A stretch of 50,567 nucleotides of DNA from UBA6382 sp963600315 (GTDB lineage: Bacteria; Bacteroidota; Bacteroidia; Bacteroidales; Bacteroidaceae): assembly GCA_963600315.1 (NCBI GenBank), contig CAVCAW010000062.1:1-50567 (forward strand), written 5' to 3'. The notes below the pieces were generated by a model, which saw only the letters and a program-made list of their open reading frames with translations, was not told where the DNA came from and ran no database searches. Below are positions 41,631 to 50,511 of the stretch, in pieces. Position 1 is the stretch's first letter, and each line of letters begins with the position of its first letter. Both the position numbers and the translations under genes were made by a program.

Positions 41631-41775
41631 TGCGATTGCTACGTCATATCACAACGGTCAAGTTGAAATACCATTCTGCTCATAATGTTTTGCTTTGTTG
41701 CAACGAAAGGGTATATTTTTACCTTGATTGTTGAGTTACTGACGGAAATGTCCGCATTATGTCAGTCTGTTTCTG

Positions 41776-41783
41776 TAATTTTG
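41776..41783 (+). promoter_or_regulatory. -7 box of the hpt promoter
   Basis: TAATTTTG (TAnnTTTG). It lies 18 bp before the ATG at 41801 and downstream of an earlier in-frame ATG at 41759, so the later start is preferred. Confidence 0.6.
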
Positions 41784-41800
41784 CAATTAACATACATAGA

Positions 41801-42358
41801 ATGGCAATGAACGATTCTGAAACGATAGAATTGCAAGGCAAACTTTTTGAGCGAATGATAAGTGCCAAGGAAATAAACGAGAAAGTCGTTTCGTTGGCTC
41901 GACAACTCAAGACCGATATTGGTGACGAGGAAATACCATTGTTTATTTGCATATTGAAGGGGTCGTTTGTTTTCTCCAGCGATTTGGTAAGGGCTTATGA
42001 AGGACTTTGCGAGATTGAGTTCGTAAGGTTGGCTTCTTATGAAGGCACCAAGTCAACGGGGCACGTAAAAACCATGCTTGGCATGGATTTCACAAAACTA
42101 AAAGGTCGTCGTGTTGTTGTGTTGGAGGATATTGTTGATACTGGACTAACGATGCAAAGTCTCTTGCATGACTTGAGTAGATACAAACCTAAATCACTAG
42201 ACGTGGCAACGCTCTTTATGAAGCCAGACAAACTTCGTTGTGATATTGAGGTCAAATATCATTGCTTTGATATTCCCGATGCATTTATTGTTGGCTACGG
42301 ACTTGACTGTGATGAAAACTACAGAAATTTGCCTGCAATTTATATATTGAAAAATTAG
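41801..42358 (+). CDS. hpt: Hypoxanthine phosphoribosyltransferase
   Basis: Salvages hypoxanthine and guanine with PRPP. From the ATG chosen here it is 185 residues. It shows ICILKGSFVFSSDLVRAY near 47-64, the PRPP-binding VVVLEDIVDTGLTM near 105-118 (two acidic residues then DTGLT) and late VKYHCFDIPDAFIVGYGLDCDENYRNLPAIYIL, the purine-binding part with the family's VGYGLD signature. An alternative ATG two codons later is equally possible. It starts a run with adk, obgE and pgeF. Confidence 0.94.
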   Translation: MAMNDSETIELQGKLFERMISAKEINEKVVSLARQLKTDIGDEEIPLFICILKGSFVFSSDLVRAYEGLCEIEFVRLASYEGTKSTGHVKTMLGMDFTKLKGRRVVVLEDIVDTGLTMQSLLHDLSRYKPKSLDVATLFMKPDKLRCDIEVKYHCFDIPDAFIVGYGLDCDENYRNLPAIYILKN

Positions 42359-42381
42359 GAAACTTAAATTCATCAAGACGA

Positions 42382-42963
42382 ATGAAAAACATAATTATTT
42401 TCGGTGCTCCAGGAAGTGGTAAGGGCACGTATAGCGATGAGATCGTAAAGAAATACGGCATGAGCCATATCTCAACGGGTGATGTGTTACGCGGTGAAAT
42501 AAAGAAAGAATCAGACCTTGGCAAGACAGCCAAAAAATATATTGACAACGGTCAACTTATTCCCGATGATTTGATGATAGACATACTTGCCAAAGTCTAT
42601 GACGCACAGCCTGCTGGCAAGGGTGTCATATTTGACGGTTTCCCTCGCACTATAGCTCAAGCCGAAGCATTGAAGAAAATGCTCAAAGACAGAAACCATG
42701 ATATGGGCATCATGATAGAGCTGGTAGTAGATGAAGATACATTGATGGAGCGATTGCTCAACAGAGCTATAGAGCAAGGTCGTGCCGACGACAATGAGGA
42801 AACTATCAAAAAGAGATTTGCCGTATACCATAGTCAAACAGCTCCTCTTGTAGATTGGTTTGAAAAAGAAGGTATCCGTCATTCCTTTGATTGGCAAGAG
42901 AATCCCAGCAAAGCCCAAATGCTTGAAACCATATTCAAGACTATCGATGCTGCAAATGCCTAA
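42382..42963 (+). CDS. adk: Adenylate kinase
   Basis: Interconverts ATP+AMP and 2 ADP. The 193-residue protein has P-loop IIFGAPGSGKGTYSDEI near 4-20, HISTGDVLRGEI, the VIFDGFPRTIAQAEAL core near 80 and RADDNEETIKKRFAVYHSQTAPLVDWF near 134. The lid is the short form without zinc cysteines. It follows hpt by 23 bp and precedes obgE by 49 bp. Confidence 0.96.
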   Translation: MKNIIIFGAPGSGKGTYSDEIVKKYGMSHISTGDVLRGEIKKESDLGKTAKKYIDNGQLIPDDLMIDILAKVYDAQPAGKGVIFDGFPRTIAQAEALKKMLKDRNHDMGIMIELVVDEDTLMERLLNRAIEQGRADDNEETIKKRFAVYHSQTAPLVDWFEKEGIRHSFDWQENPSKAQMLETIFKTIDAANA

Positions 42964-43012
42964 ACGATCAGTGAGTCTGTTATAACCGATTTTCACTAAA
43001 AACCAACTTTCA

Positions 43013-44167
43013 ATGGAGTCCAATTTTGTTGACTACGTAAAGATATTGTGCCGCTCCGGCAAAGGTGGCCGAGGAAGTATGCATATGCATAGGGCAAAAT
43101 ACCAGCCTAACGGTGGTCCCGATGGGGGGAACGGCGGTAGAGGGGGACATGTGTTCCTACGCGGAAACCGCAATTATTGGACTTTATTGCACTTGAGATA
43201 TGAGCGACATGTGTTTGCTGGCAACGGAGGCAATGGTGGAGATTGTTGCTCAACCGGCGCAAAGGGCGAAGACAAGTATATAGATGTACCGTGTGGCACA
43301 GTCGCCTACAATGCAGAAACGGGTGAGTATATTTGTGATGTCGTTGAGGACGGACAGGAGGTAATGCTGTTGAAAGGTGGACGGGGTGGACTTGGCAACA
43401 AGGAATTTGCCACCCCGACAAACAAAGCTCCTAGATATGCCCAACCCGGTGAACCGATGCAAGAACTTAACGTCGTTCTACAGCTCAAGTTGCTAGCCGA
43501 CGTCGGGCTCGTAGGTTTCCCCAATGCTGGTAAAAGCACTCTGCTGAGCAATATTTCAGCAGCTAAACCAAAGATAGCGAACTATCCGTTTACCACACTC
43601 GAGCCTTCGCTAGGAATAGTGCCCTACCGTGATGGTAAATCGTTTGTCATGGCGGATATCCCAGGAATAATCGAAGGAGCGAGCGAAGGAAAAGGTATTG
43701 GATTGAGATTTTTGCGTCATATTGAACGTAATTCCATCCTTCTGTTCCTGGTTGACTGCGAAGAGACAAGTATAAATAAGTCTTACGAAATACTACTCAA
43801 TGAGCTAAAGCAGTTTAACCCTGAAATTCTTGACAAAAAGAGAATCCTTGCCGTAACAAAGTGTGATTTGATAGACGATGAACTGAAAGAAATGCTCAAG
43901 CAAGATCTTCCCGAGGATGTGCCGGCTGTGTTTATCTCCGCTCCGATGCAAGAAGGCATAACAGAACTCAAAGATTTGATATGGAAAGAGCTGAATAGCG
44001 AAAGCAACAAGATTGCCATGTCTGAGGGGGCGGCTAATTCGTTGGTACATCGCAATATGGACGTGAAAACCCTTTCTGCAGACTTTGCAGGATGGGACGA
44101 AGGTGAACTTATTGAGGGACAGGATCAAGAAGATCTCGATGAAGACGATATAATCTATATTGACTGA
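43013..44167 (+). CDS. obgE: Obg GTPase, ribosome assembly
   Basis: A GTPase in late 50S assembly and stress control. The 384-residue protein has a Gly-rich OBG fold (FVDYVKILCRSGKGGRGSMHMHRAKY ... GGDGGNGG-like repeats) at residues 1-157, and a G domain with GFPNAGKSTLLS near 167-178, DIPGIIEGASEGKGIGLRFLRHIER and TKCDLID. The C-terminal ~50 residues are acidic (EDLDEDDIIYID) instead of a full OCT domain, typical of Bacteroidales Obg. Confidence 0.95.
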   Translation: MESNFVDYVKILCRSGKGGRGSMHMHRAKYQPNGGPDGGNGGRGGHVFLRGNRNYWTLLHLRYERHVFAGNGGNGGDCCSTGAKGEDKYIDVPCGTVAYNAETGEYICDVVEDGQEVMLLKGGRGGLGNKEFATPTNKAPRYAQPGEPMQELNVVLQLKLLADVGLVGFPNAGKSTLLSNISAAKPKIANYPFTTLEPSLGIVPYRDGKSFVMADIPGIIEGASEGKGIGLRFLRHIERNSILLFLVDCEETSINKSYEILLNELKQFNPEILDKKRILAVTKCDLIDDELKEMLKQDLPEDVPAVFISAPMQEGITELKDLIWKELNSESNKIAMSEGAANSLVHRNMDVKTLSADFAGWDEGELIEGQDQEDLDEDDIIYID

Positions 44168-44197
44168 GATTATTTTGTCATAATAGCAAATTTTCCT

Positions 44198-44989
44198 ATG
44201 ACAATTGCTCATCCCGCAATCCTTACTTATGATGTTTCGCCAGATGTCGTGGCTTTTTCTACGCGGAGAACTGGCGCGGGGGTTAGCGAAGACTCTTATG
44301 GCACCTTCAACATAAGTCCTTATTGCAACGACAATGTAGAGCACGTAAAAACGAACCGAAATACATTAGCCCATATTCTTGGTTTACCTGCCAGTGAGAT
44401 AGTAATGCCCCATCAAACACATGGTGTTAATTGCAAAACTATTACTGGTGAGTTCTTTAATCTTTCGATAGACAAACAAAAAGAATTTCTAGATGGTGTC
44501 GATGCTCTTATAACGTCCCTGACTAGAGTCTGCATAGGTGTAACAACTGCTGATTGCGTTCCTGTATTGTTGTATGACAGTAATACAAAAACAACTGCAG
44601 CTATTCATGCGGGTTGGCGTGGAACTGCTAACCACATTGTGCGCCGTACGATAGAAGCTCTGCAAGAGTGTTGTCAGTGCAACCCCAAAGATGTTGTTGC
44701 TGTTATTGGTCCGTCGATAAGCTTGGCTGCTTTTGAAGTGGGACAAGAAACCTACGATACGTTTAGCGAAAACGGTTTCAATATGAGCCGCATCGCAGAA
44801 AAAATCTCAGGAAAGTGGCACATTGACCTATGGCAAGCCAATAAAGCTGAATTATTAGAGAAGGGTGTTTTAGACCCTAATATCATTACCTCTGGAATTT
44901 GTACTTACTCTAATTTTAATACATTCTTTTCTGCTCGTCGTCTTACCATCAACAGTGGCAGAATTTATAGCGGAATTGTGATAAAATAG
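44198..44989 (+). CDS. pgeF: PgeF/YfiH-family protein (laccase-domain, purine nucleoside-active)
   Basis: Members were once called polyphenol oxidases; they act on peptidoglycan editing (PgeF) or purine nucleosides. The 263-residue protein has metal-binding residues in MPHQTHGVN near 70-78, GVTTADCVPVLLYD near 110 and AAIHAGWRGTANH near 132, and a C-terminal SGICTYSNFNTFFSARR, all diagnostic. It follows obgE by 30 bp and ends in a stem-loop shared with the convergent dnaB. Confidence 0.92.
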   Translation: MTIAHPAILTYDVSPDVVAFSTRRTGAGVSEDSYGTFNISPYCNDNVEHVKTNRNTLAHILGLPASEIVMPHQTHGVNCKTITGEFFNLSIDKQKEFLDGVDALITSLTRVCIGVTTADCVPVLLYDSNTKTTAAIHAGWRGTANHIVRRTIEALQECCQCNPKDVVAVIGPSISLAAFEVGQETYDTFSENGFNMSRIAEKISGKWHIDLWQANKAELLEKGVLDPNIITSGICTYSNFNTFFSARRLTINSGRIYSGIVIK

Positions 44990-45025
44990 CAAGCAAAGTC
45001 ATCCTCGCAGACACTTTGCTTGCTA
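44987..45025. terminator. Stem-loop between convergent pgeF and dnaB
   Basis: TAGCAAGCAAAGT and its perfect reverse complement flank a 13-nt loop. The pgeF stop codon is the first three bases of the stem. T-tails are short on either side (AATTTATG; TTTTAT on the other strand). Confidence 0.65.
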
Positions 45026-45043
45026 ATTTATGTTTCAATCAGT

Positions 45044-46576
45044 TTAGAACGGATTTTCGTCTCCAGAGAATCCGTTGCCAAAGGGGTCGCCGTCTGCGAA
45101 AGGCGGTATATTGTTCTCACCATTGTCAGGGACCAAAGATGCAGAATCTTGCGAATTGCCACTATCGTTTCCATACACGGTGCTTCCACTATGAATGTCA
45201 TCGTCAAGATTCATGAATCGTGTGTGTTGAGCCTTGAATCTTAACAATACAATACCAACTTCGCCGTTTCGATGCTTCCCTATAATAATTTCGGCTTTGC
45301 CTCTATAGTCTTCTCCGTCATTTCCATCAAGAATTTTGTAGTATTCAGGACGGTGTATGAAGCAAACGATATCGGCATCTTGCTCAATGGCTCCCGATTC
45401 GCGCAAGTCGCTTAGTTGAGGGCGTTTTCCTTCGTCACCTTCTCTCTTTTCAACTCCACGGTTCAACTGCGACAAGGCAATAATAGGAATGTTTAGTTCC
45501 TTGGCGAGAGATTTCAGTCCGCGACTAATATGCGAAACTTCCTCTTGGCGACTTCCGAATTTAATACCAGATGCCGTCATTAGTTGGAGGTAGTCAATCA
45601 TGATTATCTGCACTCCGTGTTCTGCAACAAGCCTTCTCGCCTTGGTGCGTAGTTCAAAAATTGACAACGACGATGTGTCGTCTACATAGAGTGGCGCATC
45701 GTATAGTTCTCCAATTTTTGAATCCAACTGGGCCCACTCGTAGGGTTCCAATAGTCCACTACGTAGTTTGTCTGCTTCAAGTTCGCATACATTTGATACC
45801 ATACGCTTGACAAGCTGGTCATTGCTCATTTCAAGACTAAAGAATGCCATCGGGATACGTTGTGTGACAGCAATATTCTTCGCCATAGAGAGGGCGAATG
45901 CCGTTTTGCCCATTGCGGGGCGTGCTGCAATAATGATAAGGTCGGACTTCTGCCAGCCGCTTGTTTTTTTGTCAAGTTTGTGAAAAAGGGTGGGGATACC
46001 TGAAAGTCCTCCCTTGTTTTCGGCAGCTTTCTTTATCGACTCTCTAACGCTGTTTATTACAGGATTTATTTGAGTGAAATCTTTGCGCTGACTATTTTCA
46101 CTGATTTTGTAAAGGTTATATTGGGCTTCTTGCAGTAGATTTTCAGAGTCCACCGTGTCATCATATGCATCGGTTTGCACTTTGCTAGAGCACTCAATAA
46201 GTCGACGCTTGATATATTTCTCTGCAATGACTTCAGCATAATATCTTATTCCGACAGAACCATTTGCATCCCTAAGCAGCTCACCAAGGTACACCATGCC
46301 GCCAGCTTTGTTCAGATTGCCAAGTTTCTCCAATCTATCCTTGACGGCTAGGGCATCAATTGGTTTGTCATTTGATGCGAGGTCGCGTATGGCTTCGTAG
46401 ATTAGCTGGTGCTTTTTGTCGTAGAAACTGTCGGGTACAAGAATGTCAGTTATGTTGTCATATCCACTTTCGTCAACCATTAGGGAGCCCAAGACCGCTT
46501 TTTCCATTTCCAGAGCTTGGGGAGGCATGTGTGTGAGAAGTTGGTCAGACGATACCTTGTTCTTCTGTGTAGGCAT
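45044..46576 (-). CDS. dnaB: Replicative DNA helicase DnaB
   Basis: Unwinds DNA at the replication fork. The 510-residue protein has an N-terminal domain (MPPQALEMEKAVLGSLMVDESGYDNITDIL), a linker and a RecA-like domain with Walker A AARPAMGKTAFALSMAKNIA near 220-238, SLEMSNDQLVKRMVS, the DYLQLM Walker B region near 330 and LSQLNRGVEKREGKRPQLSDLRESGAIEQDAD. The C-terminal ~60 residues are acidic and low-complexity, as usual in Bacteroidales. No intein is visible. Last gene of a run after the M20 peptidase. Confidence 0.96.
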   Translation of the reverse strand: MPTQKNKVSSDQLLTHMPPQALEMEKAVLGSLMVDESGYDNITDILVPDSFYDKKHQLIYEAIRDLASNDKPIDALAVKDRLEKLGNLNKAGGMVYLGELLRDANGSVGIRYYAEVIAEKYIKRRLIECSSKVQTDAYDDTVDSENLLQEAQYNLYKISENSQRKDFTQINPVINSVRESIKKAAENKGGLSGIPTLFHKLDKKTSGWQKSDLIIIAARPAMGKTAFALSMAKNIAVTQRIPMAFFSLEMSNDQLVKRMVSNVCELEADKLRSGLLEPYEWAQLDSKIGELYDAPLYVDDTSSLSIFELRTKARRLVAEHGVQIIMIDYLQLMTASGIKFGSRQEEVSHISRGLKSLAKELNIPIIALSQLNRGVEKREGDEGKRPQLSDLRESGAIEQDADIVCFIHRPEYYKILDGNDGEDYRGKAEIIIGKHRNGEVGIVLLRFKAQHTRFMNLDDDIHSGSTVYGNDSGNSQDSASLVPDNGENNIPPFADGDPFGNGFSGDENPF

Positions 46577-46596
46577 GAGTGTTGTAACTGTTGTGG

Positions 46597-47952
46597 TTAT
46601 TGAAGATTAAGATAGAATTCCGAGACGGCTTCGATGCCTTTGTATAATATATCCAAAGGCATGTTTTCGTTGGGAGAGTGAATGGCATTGCTTTCCAGTC
46701 CAAATCCCATAAGGACGGTTTTGATGCCGAGAATACGTTCAAAGTCACTTATGATTGGAATGCTCCCTCCTCGCCTTACTGCAAGAGGCTTTTTGCCAAA
46801 CGCTTTTTCAAACCCTGCCTCTGCAGCCTTGTAGGCAGGCAGATCTATTGGACACACGTATCCTTCACCACCGTGCATGGGTTTGACGTCAACTTGTACG
46901 CAGTCTGGAGCAATGCTCTTTAGATAGTCAACAAATAAACGTGATATTGTGGCATGATTCTGATGTGGCACTAGTCTACAACTTACCTTTGCAAATGCTT
47001 TGCTTGGTAAAACCGTTTTAGCTCCTTCGCCTGTATATCCTCCCCAGATACCGCAGATGTCAAACGAAGGTCTGCAACTATTGCGTTCAAGGGTAGAGTA
47101 ACCTTTTTCTCCACACAAGGCTTTGACTCCGATTGCCTGCATGTATTTGCTTTCGTCAAACGGAATGTGGCGTATCATACTTCGCTCTTGAGCTGATATA
47201 TTCTCTACGTCATCATAGAATCCTGGAATGGTAATCTTCCCTTGGTCATCAACCACTGTGCTCAACATAGAGCATAGAATGTTTATCGGGTTGGCTACAG
47301 CACCGCCGAAATGCCCAGAATGAAGGTCTCGGTTGGGGCCTGTAACTTCTATTTGCCAATAGGCTAATCCTCTAAGGCCTACGGTCAACGATGGTAGGTC
47401 TTCGCCCAGCATACTTGTGTCGCTTACAAGAATTATATCTGCTTTCAGTAACTCCTTGTGAGCATTGAGAAATTTGTTGAGGCTTGGACTTCCGATTTCC
47501 TCTTCTCCCTCAAAAATAAATTTCACATTGTGTTTAAGCTTATGCTCTTCGACTAGATACTTGAAAGCTGTCGCTTGTATGATTGCTTGCCCCTTGTCAT
47601 CATCCGCACCGCGTGCCCAAATTTTGCTATCTCTAATTTCGGGCTTGAAAGGTTGTGATTTCCATTGCTCGATAGGGTCAATTGGCATTACGTCATAATG
47701 CGCATATACGAGAATTGTTTTTGCGTCGTCGGCAACATGTTTTTCTGCATAGACTAGAGGATTGCCATCGCTTTGCATTATTTCAGCCTTGTCGACTCCA
47801 TACGAGAGTAACAATTCTTTCCATCTTTCTGCACACTTTTGAATGTCATTCTTGTGCGCAGAATTCGAACTTATACTTGGTATCTCAATCAGGCTAAAGA
47901 GGTCTTTGAGTATCTGGTCTTTATGTTTGTCAATATATTCTCGGATTTCCAT
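46597..47952 (-). CDS. M20-family dipeptidase
   Basis: A zinc metallopeptidase of 451 residues. Metal-binding and catalytic elements are VYAHYDVMP near 83-91, WARGADDDKGQ near 113-123, FIFEGEEEIGSP near 147-158, LVSDTSML near 175 and a late AIHSPNENMPLDILYKGIEAV. It resembles the CNDP/PepV-like dipeptidases. No signal peptide, so cytoplasmic. It starts 2 bp after the OPT transporter stop, which suggests imported oligopeptides are cut by this enzyme. Confidence 0.92.
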   Translation of the reverse strand: MEIREYIDKHKDQILKDLFSLIEIPSISSNSAHKNDIQKCAERWKELLLSYGVDKAEIMQSDGNPLVYAEKHVADDAKTILVYAHYDVMPIDPIEQWKSQPFKPEIRDSKIWARGADDDKGQAIIQATAFKYLVEEHKLKHNVKFIFEGEEEIGSPSLNKFLNAHKELLKADIILVSDTSMLGEDLPSLTVGLRGLAYWQIEVTGPNRDLHSGHFGGAVANPINILCSMLSTVVDDQGKITIPGFYDDVENISAQERSMIRHIPFDESKYMQAIGVKALCGEKGYSTLERNSCRPSFDICGIWGGYTGEGAKTVLPSKAFAKVSCRLVPHQNHATISRLFVDYLKSIAPDCVQVDVKPMHGGEGYVCPIDLPAYKAAEAGFEKAFGKKPLAVRRGGSIPIISDFERILGIKTVLMGFGLESNAIHSPNENMPLDILYKGIEAVSEFYLNLQ

Positions 47953-47954
47953 TT

Positions 47955-49952
47955 CTATTTTGCTTTAAGGCTTGATTTTATTAGGAAGTATATTAGGACT
48001 GCATAGGCTAGGAGACTAGTTATCTGTCCTCCAGTACTAAGCATCCACTTTTGATCATCAATAAACCAGTTGCAGCCAGCAAAAGTTATTCCTGCAGATG
48101 CAACCCCCATAAGGGCACCGCCGGCAATGAACCCCGACGCTACAAGGGTTCCTCGTTCTCCCCGTTGTGCATTAATGCTCGAGTCGGTGTGTCTTGTTGT
48201 GACAAACCAATTTATTAGTCCTCCGGCTAAAAGGGGAATGTTTAGTTGTATGGGAATGAACATTCCAAGTGCAAATGCCAAAGCACTTATGCCGAACATG
48301 TTTACCACCAATGCGATGATGGCTCCGATGCCGTAGAGAAGCCATGGTGCTCCTTGTCCCATCATGAGGGGTTCTATCACTGCCGCCATGGCGCGTGCCT
48401 GAGGAGCTGCCATTACATCTGTGTTGGTTGGAGTGAAGCCATACGCTTTGTTAAGTACCATGATTACCCCCGCTGTGGTAACTGCGCTCACGAGTATGCC
48501 CAAAGTCTTTAAACGCTGTTGTTTTGCTGGAGTGCTCCCTAACCAGTAGCCTATCTTTAGGTCGGTTATGAAAGCTCCTGCGCTCGATAATGCCGTGCAA
48601 ACAACACCCCCCATAACAAGAGCGGCAACCATGCCTCCAGTCCCTTTCAGTCCTGCTGCCGCCATTACCAAGCTGGCCAGTATTAGGGTCATAAGCGTCA
48701 TTCCGCTTACGGGATTGCTCCCAACAATGGCGATGGCATTGGCAGCAACTGTAGTAAACAAAAATGCTATTACAAAAACTATGACGAGAGCTACAATCGT
48801 AAATAGCAGATTTCCGTTCATTACATCAAGATAAAAGAACAATGCAGTGGCCAATAAGGCAATAATTAGCCCAAGAATTACTGTCTTTATAGAAATGTCA
48901 CGCTGAGTTCTCGGAGCTGTTTCTTGTCGACTTTCATTATTGTTCTTGCCAAATGCATTGCCGATAAGTGAAAAGCTTCCCAGGATAACTGCTCGACTTT
49001 TCCATACACCTATGATTCCTGCCATTGCTATACCTCCGATTCCTATACTCTTGGCATATTGGAATATTTCTTGTGGGCTGGCGTTAGCTGCAGTGATGTT
49101 TTCTGAAACAATTGTGTCAGGCCAAATAAAGGCAATGGCGGGAACACCGACCCACCATATCAGTATGGACCCGGCACACATAATCAGTGCGTATTTAAGC
49201 CCGACGATATAACCCATGCCGAGCAGGGCTGCCGATGTGTTGAATGAGAAGTACAGCTTCGCTTTTGTGGCTATCGCTTGTCCGGCAGCACAAAATGTCG
49301 AGGTAAAATTCTCTGCCCAAGTGCCGAATGTTGCTACTGCAAAGTCAAAAAGTCCGCCTATAACTGAGGCAATCACAAGGAGTTTGGCACTGTTGCTTTT
49401 ACCTTCACCCGAAATGAGGATTTGGGTGCTTGCGGTAGCTTCTGGAAATGGGTACTCGCCGTGTTTGTCACTAACAAAATACTTCCTAAACGGAACTAGA
49501 AACAATATCCCAATAATTCCTCCGAGTAAACTTGCGAGAAATACTTCTATGAAATCCACACTGATGTTGGCTTCTGGAAATTTCTTCTCCAAAATGTAGA
49601 GTGCCGGCAGTGTAAAGATTGCACCTGCTACAATCATGCCAGAGCACGCTCCGATACTTTGGATAATTACGTTCTCTCCCAATGCGTTTTTTCGGTGTAG
49701 TGTGTTGGAAAGTCCTACGGCAATAATCGTTATTGGAATAGCAGCTTCAAAGACCTGACCGATTTTGAGCCCTAGATAGGCGGTGGCGGCGCTAAAAATC
49801 ACCGCCATCACTAGCCCTATGGTTATAGAATAGACACTTGCTTCCCTAGGTTTTCCCTGGGGACTCATAATGGGATTATATGTCTCGCCCTGTTTCAGTG
49901 GACGCATGGCATTCTCAGGGAGTTTGACTTCCTCTAGATTTTCTGTCATCAT
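47955..49952 (-). CDS. OPT-family oligopeptide transporter
   Basis: A 665-residue inner-membrane protein with about 14-16 hydrophobic helices (for example SITIGLVMAVIFSAATAYLGLKIG, VEVFLASLLGGIIGILFLVPFRKYF, GIGGIAMAGIIGVWKS, VNMFGISALAFALGMFIPIQLNIPLLAGG). The family motif near the first helices and the EYPFPEATASTQIL stretch near 166-179 are characteristic of bacterial OPT proteins. Expected to import oligopeptides with protons. First gene of an operon with the M20 dipeptidase, preceded by a TATCTTTG box. Confidence 0.92.
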   Translation of the reverse strand: MMTENLEEVKLPENAMRPLKQGETYNPIMSPQGKPREASVYSITIGLVMAVIFSAATAYLGLKIGQVFEAAIPITIIAVGLSNTLHRKNALGENVIIQSIGACSGMIVAGAIFTLPALYILEKKFPEANISVDFIEVFLASLLGGIIGILFLVPFRKYFVSDKHGEYPFPEATASTQILISGEGKSNSAKLLVIASVIGGLFDFAVATFGTWAENFTSTFCAAGQAIATKAKLYFSFNTSAALLGMGYIVGLKYALIMCAGSILIWWVGVPAIAFIWPDTIVSENITAANASPQEIFQYAKSIGIGGIAMAGIIGVWKSRAVILGSFSLIGNAFGKNNNESRQETAPRTQRDISIKTVILGLIIALLATALFFYLDVMNGNLLFTIVALVIVFVIAFLFTTVAANAIAIVGSNPVSGMTLMTLILASLVMAAAGLKGTGGMVAALVMGGVVCTALSSAGAFITDLKIGYWLGSTPAKQQRLKTLGILVSAVTTAGVIMVLNKAYGFTPTNTDVMAAPQARAMAAVIEPLMMGQGAPWLLYGIGAIIALVVNMFGISALAFALGMFIPIQLNIPLLAGGLINWFVTTRHTDSSINAQRGERGTLVASGFIAGGALMGVASAGITFAGCNWFIDDQKWMLSTGGQITSLLAYAVLIYFLIKSSLKAK

Positions 49953-49976
49953 AATATGATTTTTTCTGTTTCACTG

Positions 49977-49984
49977 CAAAGATA
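49977..49984 (-). promoter_or_regulatory. -7 box of the OPT-M20-dnaB promoter
   Basis: Minus strand TATCTTTG (TAnnTTTG), about 25 bp before the start codon. Confidence 0.6.
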
Positions 49985-50117
49985 AACTATTTTATTGAGT
50001 AACGAATGTATACTCTCTGCATTAATTTGCTAAGCCCTTGCGCTTTGATTATCTTATGTGCGCTACAGTAAAATGTGTTTGTGTTTGATTATGAAAAATC
50101 TGAGCTGGCTATGCTGC

Positions 50118-50195
50118 TTTTGGTCGAAATAGTTTTCAATTTCCGTGGAAACGAACTTGATTTTTGGCCGAAATGGATAAATGTTTTCACCTAAA
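50118..50195. repeat. 22-bp periodic palindrome array D (4 units)
   Basis: Cores begin at 50118 (TTTTGGTCGAAA), 50140 (TTTCCGTGGAAA), 50162 (TTTTGGCCGAAA) and 50184 (TTTTCACCTAAA), exactly 22 bp apart. Spacers are tagttttcaa, cgaacttgat and tggataaatg. The most degenerate of the four arrays, but the spacing is unchanged. Confidence 0.85.
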
Positions 50196-50453
50196 CTCCA
50201 TCGTGTGGTGTGGCTAGATAAACACCGAAATACTTGTTGGACGAATATCAATATCAGGCAAGAAAACTATAAACGTTTTTGCGGAATCTTTCAACATGAA
50301 AATTAAAGCTTTCATGGGTGTTCTGAGATAAGTCACTGGTACCAAGTTCTTCCTTTTCAGACTTACTAAGTTATATGCTTAATTCTTCAAGGATTGTCGG
50401 ATGGACCTGCTTAATTTTGGATCGTTATCCAGAAATGTATATGTACAAAAAAA

Positions 50454-50479
50454 GGTATCGACATTCGCATGTGGATACC
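50454..50479 (-). terminator. Intrinsic terminator of the tRNA transcript
   Basis: GGTATCGACAT / ATGTGGATACC (one mismatch) around a TCGC loop, followed on the minus strand by seven T. Lies just downstream of the tRNA 3' end. Confidence 0.8.
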
Positions 50480-50511
50480 GTTTAACCAATTAAATCTTTT
50501 ATGAAAGGGAA

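Larger units (their letters stand above)
41485..41800. other. Intergenic region before hpt
   Basis: 316 bp without a gene. It holds a four-unit 22-bp array and the hpt -7 box; the remainder (41631-41770) is A/T-rich without other recognisable signals. Confidence 0.6.
49953..50511. other. Intergenic region between OPT transporter and tRNA-Val
   Basis: 559 bp without a supportable gene. It contains the OPT promoter, a four-unit 22-bp array and the terminator of the tRNA transcript. The part between 50200 and 50440 shows no clear signal. Confidence 0.6.

Noticed and set aside
41759..41800. An upstream ATG for hpt
   Set aside because: The TAATTTTG -7 box lies between it and the next in-frame ATG, so transcription would begin after it.
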